Below, in pieces: positions 37,576 to 47,199 of a stretch of 64,000 bases of DNA (its first letter is position 1; each line of letters opens with the position of its first letter). Source of the DNA: Saprospiraceae bacterium. Its GTDB lineage: Bacteria > Bacteroidota > Bacteroidia > Chitinophagales > Saprospiraceae. The position numbers were made by a program, and so were the translations under genes. The DNA lies in NCBI GenBank assembly GCA_016719615.1, contig JADJYQ010000001.1, forward strand, positions 904,501-968,500. Direction: 5' to 3'. The notes beneath the pieces were generated by a model, which was given only the letters and a program-made list of their open reading frames with translations, did no database searches and was not told where the DNA came from.

Positions 37576-38607
37576 TTGAAAAAAATATTCTTAACCGGAG
37601 GCGCTGGATTTGTAGGTTATCATCTGGCCATGCAATGGGCAAAGGATCCGAATATTGAATTGTACATCATAGATAATTTGAATTCTTATTACGATGTAAA
37701 GTTAAAGTACAAGAGATTGGAGAATCTTGGATTTCTTCAGGATTTATTAGAAACCAAGTACTGGTTGAATTCAAATAAATACCCAAATGTATTTTTTCTG
37801 AAAGCAGATCTATCGCAAACGGGTCAAAGCAATTCCTTGATCAGAGAATTGCAATGTAATTATATCATTCATCTTGCTGCTCAAGCTGGGGTGCGATACA
37901 GTTTCGAAAATCCGGAGGCTTATATTAATTCAAATGTCTTGGGTTTTTACCAAATCATGGAATTAGCCAAAACATGGAAGGTCAGACATTTCATTTTTGC
38001 CAGCAGCAGTAGTGTATATGGAGGTAATGATGAAATCCCATTTCTTGAACATCACTCCATTTTAAAGCCACTCAATTTGTACGCTGCAAGTAAAGCGTCG
38101 AATGAACTATTAGCTTATTCCTATGCGAATCTATACCATATTCCAAGTTCAGCTTTGAGGTTTTTTACCGTGTATGGACCTTATGGTAGACCGGATATGG
38201 CTTATTTTAAGTTTCTGGATCATATTTATTCTGGGGCAAACATTGAAGTTTTTGGAAATGGTGAATTGCAAAGGGATTTTACGCACGTAAATGATATTGT
38301 CATTTCTATGCTTAAATTATTGGATCTCCCCCCGACTACCCATGAACCCTTTTCGGTCTATAATATAGGAAATAATAAGCCTATCCAATTATTGTATTTC
38401 ATCCGATTGTTGGAAAAATATTCCGAAAAAAAGGCAAATCTTAAATTTACAGAAACTTATAATGGTGAAATGAAAATTACATATGCCAATATAGATAAAC
38501 TTGCTTCAAAGATAGATTTTGCTCCTCAAATTAGCATTGAAGACGGATTGTATAGTTTTGTGGAATGGTATAATTCTACGGAAAATCCATTGCGCGTAAT
38601 GGCTTAA
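37576..38607 (+). CDS. NAD-dependent sugar epimerase, UDP-glucuronate 4-epimerase-like
   Basis: 343 residues if started at TTG 37576, which gives 'KKIFLTGGAGFVGYHLA', the expected SDR Rossmann start; no ATG fits. A longer TTG start at 37519 is possible, but it adds unconserved residues and overlaps a promoter-like box. The catalytic set is 'ASSSSVYGG' and 'LYAASKASNE' (YxxxK), and the 'YGPYGRPDMAYFKF' motif is typical of UDP-glucuronate 4-epimerases, which make UDP-galacturonate for surface glycans. A TAATTTTG box at 37571-37578 overlaps the start. The gene heads a + strand run of four genes. Confidence 0.88.
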   Translation: MKKIFLTGGAGFVGYHLAMQWAKDPNIELYIIDNLNSYYDVKLKYKRLENLGFLQDLLETKYWLNSNKYPNVFFLKADLSQTGQSNSLIRELQCNYIIHLAAQAGVRYSFENPEAYINSNVLGFYQIMELAKTWKVRHFIFASSSSVYGGNDEIPFLEHHSILKPLNLYAASKASNELLAYSYANLYHIPSSALRFFTVYGPYGRPDMAYFKFLDHIYSGANIEVFGNGELQRDFTHVNDIVISMLKLLDLPPTTHEPFSVYNIGNNKPIQLLYFIRLLEKYSEKKANLKFTETYNGEMKITYANIDKLASKIDFAPQISIEDGLYSFVEWYNSTENPLRVMA

Positions 38608-38610
38608 ATT

Positions 38611-39135
38611 ATGGTAGAACAAATTTTAATGGTGTTGCGTTTTTTTCTGATTAAATATCTCAATCCTAGTAAAATTATTTCGCAAGGTATACATGCAGTC
38701 GGGATCGGTAGTATTTTTAAAATCAGAGGATTATTGCGTTTAGGGCGACGTACAAGTTTTGGCAGATATAATTATGTGGATATTCAAGGAAAACTTAGTA
38801 TAGGTGACCGTTGTTTTATCAATGACCAGGTGAGATTGGTTTGTCACAAAGAAATTATAATTGGCAACAATGTACTCATAGCAGCAGGTGTTTCCATTTA
38901 TGATCATGATCATAAAACCAAAATGCTGGATGGCCAAATGGTGTTTGATGGTTATACCACAGCTTCTATTCATATTGGAGACAATGTTTGGATTGGAGAA
39001 AAGGTAATGATCTTAAAAGGAGTTTCGATTGGCAACAATGTGATCATAGGAGCCGGTTCTGTAGTCAATGCAGATATTGCCACCAATTCCGTTGCTGTTG
39101 GGAATCCTTGTAAAGTTGTGAAATCTCTTAGCTGA
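38611..39135 (+). CDS. Hexapeptide-repeat acyltransferase (WbbJ/LbetaH type)
   Basis: 174 residues. Left-handed beta-helix hexapeptide repeats are visible ('GKLSIGDRCFINDQVRLV', 'IGNNVLIAAGVSIYDHDHKT', 'IHIGDNVWIGEKVMILKGVSIGNNVIIGAGSVV'), with the DHDH active-site region found in sugar O-acetyltransferases. It probably acetylates a sugar of the surface polysaccharide. The gap to the preceding epimerase is 3 bases. Confidence 0.9.
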   Translation: MVEQILMVLRFFLIKYLNPSKIISQGIHAVGIGSIFKIRGLLRLGRRTSFGRYNYVDIQGKLSIGDRCFINDQVRLVCHKEIIIGNNVLIAAGVSIYDHDHKTKMLDGQMVFDGYTTASIHIGDNVWIGEKVMILKGVSIGNNVIIGAGSVVNADIATNSVAVGNPCKVVKSLS

Positions 39136-39141
39136 TCGCAT

Positions 39142-40191
39142 ATGAATGAAAGCAAGCAGTTTTCTATGAAGTATTTAATCCTGGGTCCGCAATATAAAAA
39201 GGCGAAGACTGAAATTGGTGGTACAACCGTTAGTTTTGATTTACTTTGTGAATACGCAAGAAGCTTTGGGAAGGAAATATCTGTAATAAGGACGAATAAA
39301 TTTTCAAAAAAATATTTTAACTATTTAAATTATATATGGATTTTATTTTTCTCGGCTATAAGAATTCCGAGATGTAAAATTGTTTTGTTAAACGTGAGTC
39401 CAAGTGGCATGTATTTTCTTTCCCCGGTTTTATTTCTATATTCTAAATTGTGGAGTAAAAAATTTGTGATTCGGGTTTTTGGAGGGAATGAAGAGAAAAT
39501 CTATTCATCCGGGAATATTATTAAAAATATAATTTTTGAAAAGATTATACGAAATGCAGATCTGCTTTTATTACAAACAAAAAACTTGGTAGAAAATTTT
39601 AAAAAAAGAGTGAAGAACGTTTCCTGGTTACCTACTTCCCGTAAAATTCCTTCAGATATTAGATCCCGATCTGCTTATCGAAAGAAATTGGTATTTGTAA
39701 GCCAGATCCATGAAGCAAAAGGGATCAAGCTGATTCTTGAACTTAAAACAATACTTCCGGAGGAATATGTCCTGGATGTATATGGGCCCATACTGGAAGA
39801 AAAGTATCAAAATTTGATATCAGAACCATTTTATAAAGGGGTTTTCGACCCTCAAAATGTTTTTGAAGTCCTCAAAGGATATGATATTCTGTTGTTGCCA
39901 ACCAGACATTTGGGCGAAGGTTATCCGGGAATCATTATTGAAGCATTATGTTCGGCAGTGCCGGTCATTTGCTCAAAATGGTTAAGCTTACCGGAGTTGA
40001 TTGTCCATGAGCAGAACGGATTTTTAATAAGCTCTCGAATGGCCGATGATTGGCTACAGCTTATCCAAAAAATTGATGAACCAGCTTATTTAATGTTGAG
40101 CGAAAATGCATTAAAATCTGGAGCTGAATTTGATGGGTCGAAAGTGAACAGAGAGCTCTTTCAAAAATTGGATGCAATTTGTACGGTGTAA
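39142..40191 (+). CDS. Glycosyltransferase, GT4 family
   Basis: 349 residues from 39142, or 341 from the ATG at 39166, which matches the usual family start ('MKYLILGPQ'). Retaining GT-B fold: 'LVFVSQIHEAKGI' opens the C-terminal domain and 'GEGYPGIIIEALCSAVPVI' is the EX7E nucleotide-sugar site. It adds one sugar to the growing glycan at the cytoplasmic face. It sits 6 bases behind the acyltransferase. Confidence 0.9.
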   Translation: MNESKQFSMKYLILGPQYKKAKTEIGGTTVSFDLLCEYARSFGKEISVIRTNKFSKKYFNYLNYIWILFFSAIRIPRCKIVLLNVSPSGMYFLSPVLFLYSKLWSKKFVIRVFGGNEEKIYSSGNIIKNIIFEKIIRNADLLLLQTKNLVENFKKRVKNVSWLPTSRKIPSDIRSRSAYRKKLVFVSQIHEAKGIKLILELKTILPEEYVLDVYGPILEEKYQNLISEPFYKGVFDPQNVFEVLKGYDILLLPTRHLGEGYPGIIIEALCSAVPVICSKWLSLPELIVHEQNGFLISSRMADDWLQLIQKIDEPAYLMLSENALKSGAEFDGSKVNRELFQKLDAICTV

Positions 40192-40213
40192 AATTATAAT
40201 ATAGAAAAAGGAG

Positions 40214-42106
40214 ATGTGTGGTATTTTAGGATTTATTTCAAAAGATGAGAAATTTATTGCCGAAGAGAAGGGCTTGAATATAAAGCATCGGGGACCGGAT
40301 GATACAGGTTATTATCAAAGTGATGGTTTGAAACTTATACATCACAGGCTTTCCATTCTGGACCTGAGTTATAAGGGACATCAACCCATGTTTTCACATG
40401 ATGAAAGATTTGTTATTATATTCAATGGAGAAATTTACAACCATATCGAGTTGCGTGAGCGCATAGGTAGTGGTGTTGTATATAAATCTCAATCGGATAC
40501 AGAGACCATCCTGTATGCGTATGAAAAATGGGGAGTGGATGCATTCGCTGAATTGAATGGAATATTTGCATTGGCCATTTTTGATACACACTCTAAAGAA
40601 TTGATTGTTGCCCGGGATCCATTTGGGGTTAAACCCCTTTACTATTTTCAGAGCGGAGATGCGTTTTGTTTTGGGTCTGAACTTAAATCATTTTTGAATT
40701 TTCCGGATTTGGATAAATCAATAGATTATTCAGCACTTTTTAATTATATCCAGTTTCTTTGGTCTCCGGGAAGTCGAACGCCCTTCCTTAATATTCATAA
40801 ACTTGATTCGGGAACTTATATCAGGCTACACATAGAGAGACCTTCCGAAATGCAAATTTCAAGATATTATCAATGGCCGTTGAATGCCAAGCCCAAGTTC
40901 AGATCTGAAAAGCAATGGGTGGATGCTTTGGATACATGTATGCAACAAGCCGTAGAGCGGCAATTACAGGCGGACGTGCCTGTTGGATATTTTGTTTCCG
41001 GTGGTTTAGATTCAAGTTTACTGGTAGCTATCCAAAAACATTTGTATCCAGACAGAGCTATAAAAGGATACACGATATCTGATGCGATTAATACATCGGA
41101 AGGATTTGAGGAAGACCTGCCATTTGCTCAAATGTTAGCATCGCATTTGAATATTGATTTAGAGATTATTTCATCTAATAATATTTCTCCTTCTGATTTT
41201 GACGATATGATCTGGCATATGGACGAGCCCCAAGGTGATGCCGTGCCATTATATATATCAGCGATCTCAAAATTGGCAAGAGCACAAGGGCATGTGGTCC
41301 TTATCAGTGGAATAGGAGGCGATGACTTGTTTGCAGGCTATAGAAGACACCTGGCTTATTCGCTGGATCCATACACTGCAAAACTGCCCTTAGCTTTCAG
41401 AAGATTTATCAAGAATACATCCAGGATTTTACCGGATGATGTTCCCGGTTTGCGAAGATTAAAAAAAGTCTTGTCGGGCTTTGATTTTACAAATATGAAC
41501 GACCGTTTGCTTGGGTATTTCGATTGGATCCCGACCGAGGAAACAAGGAAGCTTTTTTCAGATCCCGTATTACAAGCTTTGGCAGATTACAATCCACATG
41601 CTGTTTTTTTAAAGGACCTGGATTCTATTTCTGAAGCTTCAAGCAATTTAACGAAGCAATTATATTTAGAGGCTAAATATTATTTACCTGAACACAACTT
41701 GAATTATACCGATAAAGTTGGTATGAAACACGGTATTGAAATTAGAGTACCTTTTTTAGACAAAGATTTAGTAGAGTTGAGTTTTTCTATACCCGATGAA
41801 TTTAAGCTGAAAGGCAAAACCACAAAATATATACTCCGGAAATTAGCAGAAAGATATTTACCTCCGGAAATTATTCACCGTAAGAAAACCGGATTCGGAG
41901 GCCCAGTCAGAACATGGATCAAAAGCGAATTTCAAACTGCAATTGATCGCGATTTGTCGGCAGAACACATGAAATCACAAGGCATTTTTAATCCAAAAGC
42001 AGTCAACCAATTGATTCAGGCCAATAAGACCGGCAAACGCGATGCTGCATATTCCATCTTGGCATTATTGGCCATACAATCATGGCTGAGGCAGTTTGGG
42101 AGGTAG
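40214..42106 (+). CDS. asnB: Asparagine synthase (glutamine-hydrolysing)-like amidotransferase, copy 2
   Basis: 630 residues with Cys2 ('MCGILGF') fixing the start. A GGAG directly abuts the ATG, too close to act as a normal ribosome-binding site. The glutaminase domain is followed by 'SGGLDSSLLVAI' and 'IRVPFLDKDLVEL'. It is distinctly diverged from copy 1 and on the opposite strand, so the two are not a recent duplication. As with copy 1, sugar amidation is more likely than asparagine synthesis in this cluster. Confidence 0.92.
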   Translation: MCGILGFISKDEKFIAEEKGLNIKHRGPDDTGYYQSDGLKLIHHRLSILDLSYKGHQPMFSHDERFVIIFNGEIYNHIELRERIGSGVVYKSQSDTETILYAYEKWGVDAFAELNGIFALAIFDTHSKELIVARDPFGVKPLYYFQSGDAFCFGSELKSFLNFPDLDKSIDYSALFNYIQFLWSPGSRTPFLNIHKLDSGTYIRLHIERPSEMQISRYYQWPLNAKPKFRSEKQWVDALDTCMQQAVERQLQADVPVGYFVSGGLDSSLLVAIQKHLYPDRAIKGYTISDAINTSEGFEEDLPFAQMLASHLNIDLEIISSNNISPSDFDDMIWHMDEPQGDAVPLYISAISKLARAQGHVVLISGIGGDDLFAGYRRHLAYSLDPYTAKLPLAFRRFIKNTSRILPDDVPGLRRLKKVLSGFDFTNMNDRLLGYFDWIPTEETRKLFSDPVLQALADYNPHAVFLKDLDSISEASSNLTKQLYLEAKYYLPEHNLNYTDKVGMKHGIEIRVPFLDKDLVELSFSIPDEFKLKGKTTKYILRKLAERYLPPEIIHRKKTGFGGPVRTWIKSEFQTAIDRDLSAEHMKSQGIFNPKAVNQLIQANKTGKRDAAYSILALLAIQSWLRQFGR

Positions 42107-42234
42107 ATGGTAGAGGATGGATTATAGATTATAGATGATGGATTATAGATGATGGATATTGAAAGCAGGAAAATACTACGCAGAGCTATTTATTTAAAAT
42201 AAAAAAACAATTCTAAAAGGAACCAGGATCTGCT

Positions 42235-42259
42235 CTCCTCTCCGCATCGTGGAGAGGAG
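42235..42259. terminator. Perfect 9-bp hairpin
   Basis: CTCCTCTCC (42235-42243) and GGAGAGGAG (42251-42259) with a 7-nt loop. The setting 'GGAGAGGAGCTGAAGGTGAGGTGAG' resembles a dispersed intergenic repeat of Bacteroidota. No T run follows, so terminator action is uncertain. Confidence 0.5.
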
Positions 42260-42292
42260 CTGAAGGTGAGGTGAGCGATGATAGATGATGAG

Positions 42293-42312
42293 ACTAACAA
42301 ACGTACGTTAGT
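42293..42312. other. Variant of the recurrent palindrome (8-nt spacer)
   Basis: ACTAAC and GTTAGT arms with AAACGTAC between, against 4 nt in the other copies. Confidence 0.45.
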
Positions 42313-42382
42313 ATGGAAAACAATAAGCGATTTCAAATGGGGACACACACCCAACAATCTAGCAACCAACAACCAACAACTA

Positions 42383-43870
42383 TCAACTAACCAATCGCTC
42401 CACACACGCGATTACCTTTTCGGTAGCCATGCCATCATCCATGCCGCATTCCTGTATTTTCGCATATTTGGCTATTTGATAGTGTTCTTCTGCATTTGTT
42501 TGATACATTTTGATCAAATGGTCCATTTCATTGTAGTTATCTGCAACTTCTATGCCTTTAAATTGAATCAACTTATCAATGTGAATGTATTTGAGGAGCC
42601 GCTTTGCAGAACTCCAATAAGGAAGTGTTTGATGTCCATCAAACATAGGAGCAATGCTGCTTTTTTCGGCCATAAGGGCATCGATGGATAAGGTTGAACA
42701 GGAATTAATGCATACCAAACATCCGCTTAATGCTGCGGCTAGTTTATTCATATCCAATCGCTCCATGCTCCAGGGCATCTTACTTTCTGCCAACAGGGGA
42801 TAAAAAACACGTACTCGTTTACTCTCCAATTTTTGTAACCGTGGCAACCAACTTTTGTCGGCCATTCCACCCTGTACATTTTGAGGATGTGGTCTAATTA
42901 ACATTTGTAAGTCTGGCCCAAAAAAATCATTTTCAATTTTAGCTGCCAGGTTTTCAACAATATCAATTTCGCAGGGAACAAATCGCGGACTACTCATGCC
43001 GAATAACAAATAGGGTTTATTCTTTTGAATTCCTGTGTCCAAAATATATTGATCTCGATTCAAATCTGTTTTGATTTGATGATGTAAATCAAAATGTGGC
43101 ACCCCACATTCAAATATGTTTTCATTCAGTATTGAATAATATTGTTGAAGTTCTTTTCGCATAATGGGACCCCAGACCATATAATGATCTGCCATAGAAT
43201 AAAACCGGCCTTTACTGGTAATGTTATCCCAACTCAGTAAATGAATGACGGTCTTGATCTTTTTTCGGGATGCGTTAAACAATAATACCCCTTCTTGTAT
43301 ATTAGCCGGATAAGTTGATATGACGATATCCGGAGCTAATTTATTTAACAATTCAACTGCCTGCTGATCTTTCAAGAGAAGTTTTTCTAGCCAGGAATAA
43401 AGTCTTTTCAAAAAAGGAAATTTACAAAAGACCACATGAACGATGATGAGAAAACGCGGCACGAATTTTAAAAATGCAAATCGCGACTTCATGCGATGCA
43501 TTTCGTAATAATGTTTTTCGAACAAAGCTTGATTCGATTTTACATCTTCCAGAAAATAGGTCCGGTATAGACTGTAGTTTGTCCTCCAGATATATTTGTT
43601 GGATTTAAAGCTTAGCAAATTGATATTCCATTCCTGGCAATAGGCTTTCAAAACAGGATCATTGCTATCCGGGCAAATAAGACTTAGTGTATTTCCATTG
43701 GCCGAAAGTTTCCCGATTAAATTGGTTTGCGTGAGCATTCGGGCAGCAAATCCATGGGATACAAGATAGACGATTTTTTTATGGCTGGAGTTGATCATTG
43801 GCTTAAAATGCGAATTTACATCGTCTCCGATGAATAGGCTCATTTTGTTAAATCTCGTTTGCTTTTTCAT
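42383..43870 (-). CDS. GT-B-like protein of the polysaccharide cluster
   Basis: 495 residues. The N-terminal half begins 'IVYLVSHGFAARMLTQTNLIGKL', as in GT-B nucleotide-sugar enzymes, and the C-terminal half has 'KPYLLFGMSSPRFVP', 'MLIRPHPQNVQGG' and 'CINSCSTLSIDALMAEKSSIAP', the pattern of CDP-glycerol-transferase and UDP-GlcNAc-2-epimerase-like GT-B proteins. It probably acts in surface polysaccharide synthesis. It is transcribed divergently from gldA, sharing a 140-base promoter region. Confidence 0.75.
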   Translation of the reverse strand: MKKQTRFNKMSLFIGDDVNSHFKPMINSSHKKIVYLVSHGFAARMLTQTNLIGKLSANGNTLSLICPDSNDPVLKAYCQEWNINLLSFKSNKYIWRTNYSLYRTYFLEDVKSNQALFEKHYYEMHRMKSRFAFLKFVPRFLIIVHVVFCKFPFLKRLYSWLEKLLLKDQQAVELLNKLAPDIVISTYPANIQEGVLLFNASRKKIKTVIHLLSWDNITSKGRFYSMADHYMVWGPIMRKELQQYYSILNENIFECGVPHFDLHHQIKTDLNRDQYILDTGIQKNKPYLLFGMSSPRFVPCEIDIVENLAAKIENDFFGPDLQMLIRPHPQNVQGGMADKSWLPRLQKLESKRVRVFYPLLAESKMPWSMERLDMNKLAAALSGCLVCINSCSTLSIDALMAEKSSIAPMFDGHQTLPYWSSAKRLLKYIHIDKLIQFKGIEVADNYNEMDHLIKMYQTNAEEHYQIAKYAKIQECGMDDGMATEKVIACVERLVS

Positions 43871-43984
43871 AAAATTCTATTTTTAAGAAAATTTTAAAAC
43901 TTTATGGAGCGCTGATTTTCAAGCCCAAAAGCCTATGCTTTCCAGTTTCGGGTCTCCAATTGGTGGAGATATCTATCATGCGCT

Positions 43985-43992
43985 TATTTTTG
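43985..43992 (+). promoter_or_regulatory. -7 box for gldA (TATTTTTG)
   Basis: TATTTTTG lies 18 nt before the ATG at 44011. The longer gldA frame from 43960 starts upstream of this box and adds no conserved sequence. Confidence 0.5.
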
Positions 43993-44010
43993 CATTCAAA
44001 TTCATATATT

Positions 44011-44934
44011 ATGGATGTCCGGATTGAAAATTTGAGTAAACATTATGGATTGCAAAAGGCGGTCGACCACATTTCATTTGAAATCAGATCCGGTGAAATC
44101 GTTGGTTTTCTAGGGCCCAATGGTGCAGGAAAAACCACTACTATGAAAATGCTGACCCAGTATCTGCAGCCTGATGAGGGCACGATATGGTACGGCAATA
44201 GCAGTTCTTTGGATTCTGATATCCGTCGCCAAATCGGCTACCTGCCTGAGCATAACCCGCTTTATGAGGATATGCCGGTTATTGACTATCTGGGATTTAT
44301 GGCTGCTCTACAAAGGATGCCCCAGTCGGAAATACCCTCCAGAATTAAAGAAATGATCCGCATTTGCGGACTCGATGTAGAAAAGCACAAAAAAATTGGG
44401 GAGCTTTCAAAAGGATTTCGTCAAAGAGTTGGTCTGGCCCAGGCCATTTGCCATAATCCTAAAATTCTGATATTAGACGAACCGACGACCGGTTTGGATC
44501 CCAACCAAATTGTTGAAATACGAGAGCTGATCAGAAAATTAGGCAGAGAAAAAACGGTTATCCTAAGTACTCACATTCTTCCGGAAGTTGAAGCTACGTG
44601 CGATCGGATACTCATTATCAATAAGGGCAAAATTGTGGCCGATGGAAGTGTGGAAGAATTGCGTGCCAGATCGGAAGGCAAACAGCTGCTTCATGTTCGC
44701 ATTGAAGGAACAGAACCCGAGCGATTGTTTGAAATAATAACTTCATTGCCAACGGTAGAGCATGTGAAATTTCTGGATCCGGTAAAAGGCATATTGGAAA
44801 TTCAAAGTAAAACGGGAGAAACTTCAAATGCACAGGTTTTTCATGCCTGTGTTTCCAATCATCTTGAATTGCTGGAAATCATTCCATTTGAAACAAAATT
44901 GGAAGATATCTTCAGAGACCTTACCTTAAATTAA
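44011..44934 (+). CDS. gldA: GldA, ATPase of the gliding-associated ABC transporter
   Basis: 307 residues from the ATG giving 'MDVRIENLSKHYG'. Walker A is 'GPNGAGKTTT' (about 35-44), the signature region is 'ELSKGFRQRVGLAQAI' and Walker B is 'ILILDEPTTGLDP'. GldA with GldF and GldG forms an ABC transporter required for gliding in Flavobacterium johnsoniae; many non-gliding Bacteroidota also carry it. gldF follows after 22 bases and gldG after that, which supports the name. Whether this organism glides cannot be told from the window. Confidence 0.92.
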   Translation: MDVRIENLSKHYGLQKAVDHISFEIRSGEIVGFLGPNGAGKTTTMKMLTQYLQPDEGTIWYGNSSSLDSDIRRQIGYLPEHNPLYEDMPVIDYLGFMAALQRMPQSEIPSRIKEMIRICGLDVEKHKKIGELSKGFRQRVGLAQAICHNPKILILDEPTTGLDPNQIVEIRELIRKLGREKTVILSTHILPEVEATCDRILIINKGKIVADGSVEELRARSEGKQLLHVRIEGTEPERLFEIITSLPTVEHVKFLDPVKGILEIQSKTGETSNAQVFHACVSNHLELLEIIPFETKLEDIFRDLTLN

Positions 44935-44956
44935 TAAGTAAAAAAAATTACTATTT

Positions 44957-45679
44957 ATGGAATCTTCTATATGGATCATTACGAAAAAAGAGTTGAATGC
45001 ATTTTTTGATTCACTTGCCGCATACATCCTTATTATTGTTTTTCTCGGTTTTAGTGGTTTTTTTACATGGATATCCGGATCTGATATTTTCCTGCGCAAG
45101 GAAGCCGACCTTGCTGTTTTTTTTAGTGTATCTAAGTGGACTTTATTTTTCTTTATTCCTGCAATTACCATGCGGATGCTTGCAGAAGAAAACAAGGCTG
45201 GTACCATTGAACTTTTACTCACCAGGGCCATCACTGCAAGACAAATTGTGTTTGGAAAGTTTTTCGCTTGTTTGTCCCTGATAGGTATTACACTTGCATT
45301 TACCTTGAGTTATTATGTGACGGTCAGCCAAATTGGAAATATCGATCATGGTGCAACTTTATGTGGTTATTTAGGATTGCTCTTTTTGAGTGCCGGTTAT
45401 ATATCGATCGGACTTTTTGCCAGTAGCATTACCAACAATCAGATCATTGCCTTTTTGCTTGCATTATTAATTGGAGTATTCTTTCATTTTATATTTGATA
45501 TGATGGCTTACGGATCTTCAGGATTTATGGGTCAGTTGCTGAGTAGTTTAAGTGCTTCAAGACATTTCGATTCTATGTCAAGAGGTGTGGTGGATACAAA
45601 GGATATCTTGTTTTTTGTGAGCTTATGTGCAGCTGCATTATATCTCGCTGAATTATTTGTGACCAAACGAACTAAATAA
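44957..45679 (+). CDS. gldF: GldF, permease of the gliding-associated ABC transporter
   Basis: 240 residues with six membrane segments, beginning 'SIWIITKKELNAFFDSLAAYILI' as GldF proteins do; ABC-2 type. The 'MRMLAEENKAGTIELLLTRAIT' loop is the coupling region conserved in ABC-2 permeases. It lies between gldA and gldG in one operon. Confidence 0.92.
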   Translation: MESSIWIITKKELNAFFDSLAAYILIIVFLGFSGFFTWISGSDIFLRKEADLAVFFSVSKWTLFFFIPAITMRMLAEENKAGTIELLLTRAITARQIVFGKFFACLSLIGITLAFTLSYYVTVSQIGNIDHGATLCGYLGLLFLSAGYISIGLFASSITNNQIIAFLLALLIGVFFHFIFDMMAYGSSGFMGQLLSSLSASRHFDSMSRGVVDTKDILFFVSLCAAALYLAELFVTKRTK

Positions 45680-45685
45680 GTCATC

Positions 45686-47181
45686 ATGTTAAAATCAAAA
45701 TATTATATCATTCTGATCATACTGCTGGCTTTCATAGGCCTGAACTATTTTGGAAAATATCTTTTCATCAGACTTGATCTTACAGAAAACAATGCTTTTA
45801 CTTTATCAAAGGCAACGAAGAATATACTCAATGATTTGGAAGATCATGTAGAAGTAACAGCTTATTTTTCTGAAGGCCTGCCTGTAGATATTGCAAAGTC
45901 GAAAGAAGAACTCGACAATTTGTTGAATGAATATTCTAATTTGTCGAAAGGTAAACTGACTTACACATTTGTAAATCCCAATGAAAGTCCTACTGCTGAA
46001 GAGGAAGCAAGCAAAGCCGGCATTCGTCCGGTAATGATCAACGTGCGCGAAAAGATCAGGCCAAACAACAGAAGGCCTATTTGGGTGCAGTCATAAAAGC
46101 GGGCGAAGCAAAAGATGTAGTTCCTGTGATACAGCCGGGCATTGCCATGGAATATGCTTTTACAACTGGTATTAAAAAATTGGTCGGAAAAAACAAACCC
46201 AAAGTTGGATTTACACAAGGCCATGGTGAAGCCAGTTTACAGGATATGGCACAAGCTTATCAGGAACTAAGCATTCTGTATCAACTAAATTCTACTAACC
46301 TGCAAAATGATACGATAGATTTAACGGCATACAAAACCTTGGTCATGGTAAAGCCAACTGATAGTATTCCGCCCGATCGTTTTGCCAGATTGGATGATTA
46401 CCTTTCCAAAGGAGGACATTTAATCATAGCTTTCAATCAGATTGATGCGAATATTCAATATGGTAGTGCTACAACCTTGAATACCGGAATCAAACAATGG
46501 TTAAACACAAAAGGACTGGATGTCGAAGATGCGCTCGTTAGAGATGCGCGTTGTGGTCAGGTGAATGTCACACAACAACAAGGATTTTTCTCTTTTTCTA
46601 CACCTGTGCAATTTCCATATTTGCCACTCATTCAAAAATTTTCAAACCACCCGATAACCAAAGGCCTTGAACAAGTATTGTTGGAATTTGCAAGTCCCTT
46701 GAATTTTAAAGGGCATCCGGACTATGAATTTACATCCATCTTATTTACTTCAGATAAATCATCCCGGGAAAACATCCCTATTCAGTTTGATGTGCAACGC
46801 AATTGGACAGAAGCTGATTTTTTGGAAAAGAGCATACCTATTGGCGGACTTTTAAAATCTAAATCCGGAACGGCAGGAAATATTATCGTGATTACTGATG
46901 GCGATTTTGCAATCAATGGAAGGGAGCAACGCCGGCAAAATGAAGATAATATCAGTTTATTGGTAAATGGTATCGATTTTTTAAGCGACGATACCGGGCT
47001 CATTGATCTGAGAACTAAATCTGTCGACACCAGACCTATTGAAGAATTGACAGATTCAAAGAGGAATACTTTAAAATATCTAAATTTCTTGTTACCTATT
47101 GGAATGGTTATCGTATATGGAATTTTTCGTACCAATAGAAATCGACAAATCCGCAAGAGAAGGATGGAAGAACGGTATTGA
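45686..47181 (+). CDS. gldG: GldG, substrate-binding/membrane subunit, frameshifted
   Basis: Starts 6 bases after gldF. One N-terminal membrane segment is followed by the GldG 'FTLSKATKNILNDLEDHVEVTAYFSEGLP' region; a second membrane segment near the C-terminus ('LLPIGMVIVYGIF') precedes a basic tail. The first frame stops at 46096. The second frame, from about 46055 to 47181, continues the same protein ('YLGAVIKAGEAKDVVPVIQPG'). Inserting one A in the run 46050-46053 restores one frame of about 498 residues ('EKDQAKQQKAYLG' across the join). A sequencing error is the simplest explanation, since gldA, gldF and both halves are intact. Confidence 0.85.
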
Positions 47182-47199
47182 AAAAGCAAAGTTGTAAAC

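Larger units (their letters stand above)
42107..42382. other. Spacer between convergent asnB copy 2 and the GT-B gene, with simple repeats
   Basis: Starts with 'GATGGATTATAGAT' repeated about three times (42111-42155), then a perfect hairpin (42235-42259), then the spaced variant of the recurrent palindrome (42293-42312) and an 'ACCAACAACCAACAA' stretch. No gene seen. Confidence 0.6.

Noticed and set aside
40210..40213. GGAG as a Shine-Dalgarno site for asnB copy 2
   Set aside because: It directly abuts the ATG; the start is fixed by Cys2 and the spacing is too short for a normal ribosome-binding site.
35381..42106. Recent duplication of asnB
   Set aside because: The two proteins are clearly diverged and on opposite strands; only family motifs are shared.
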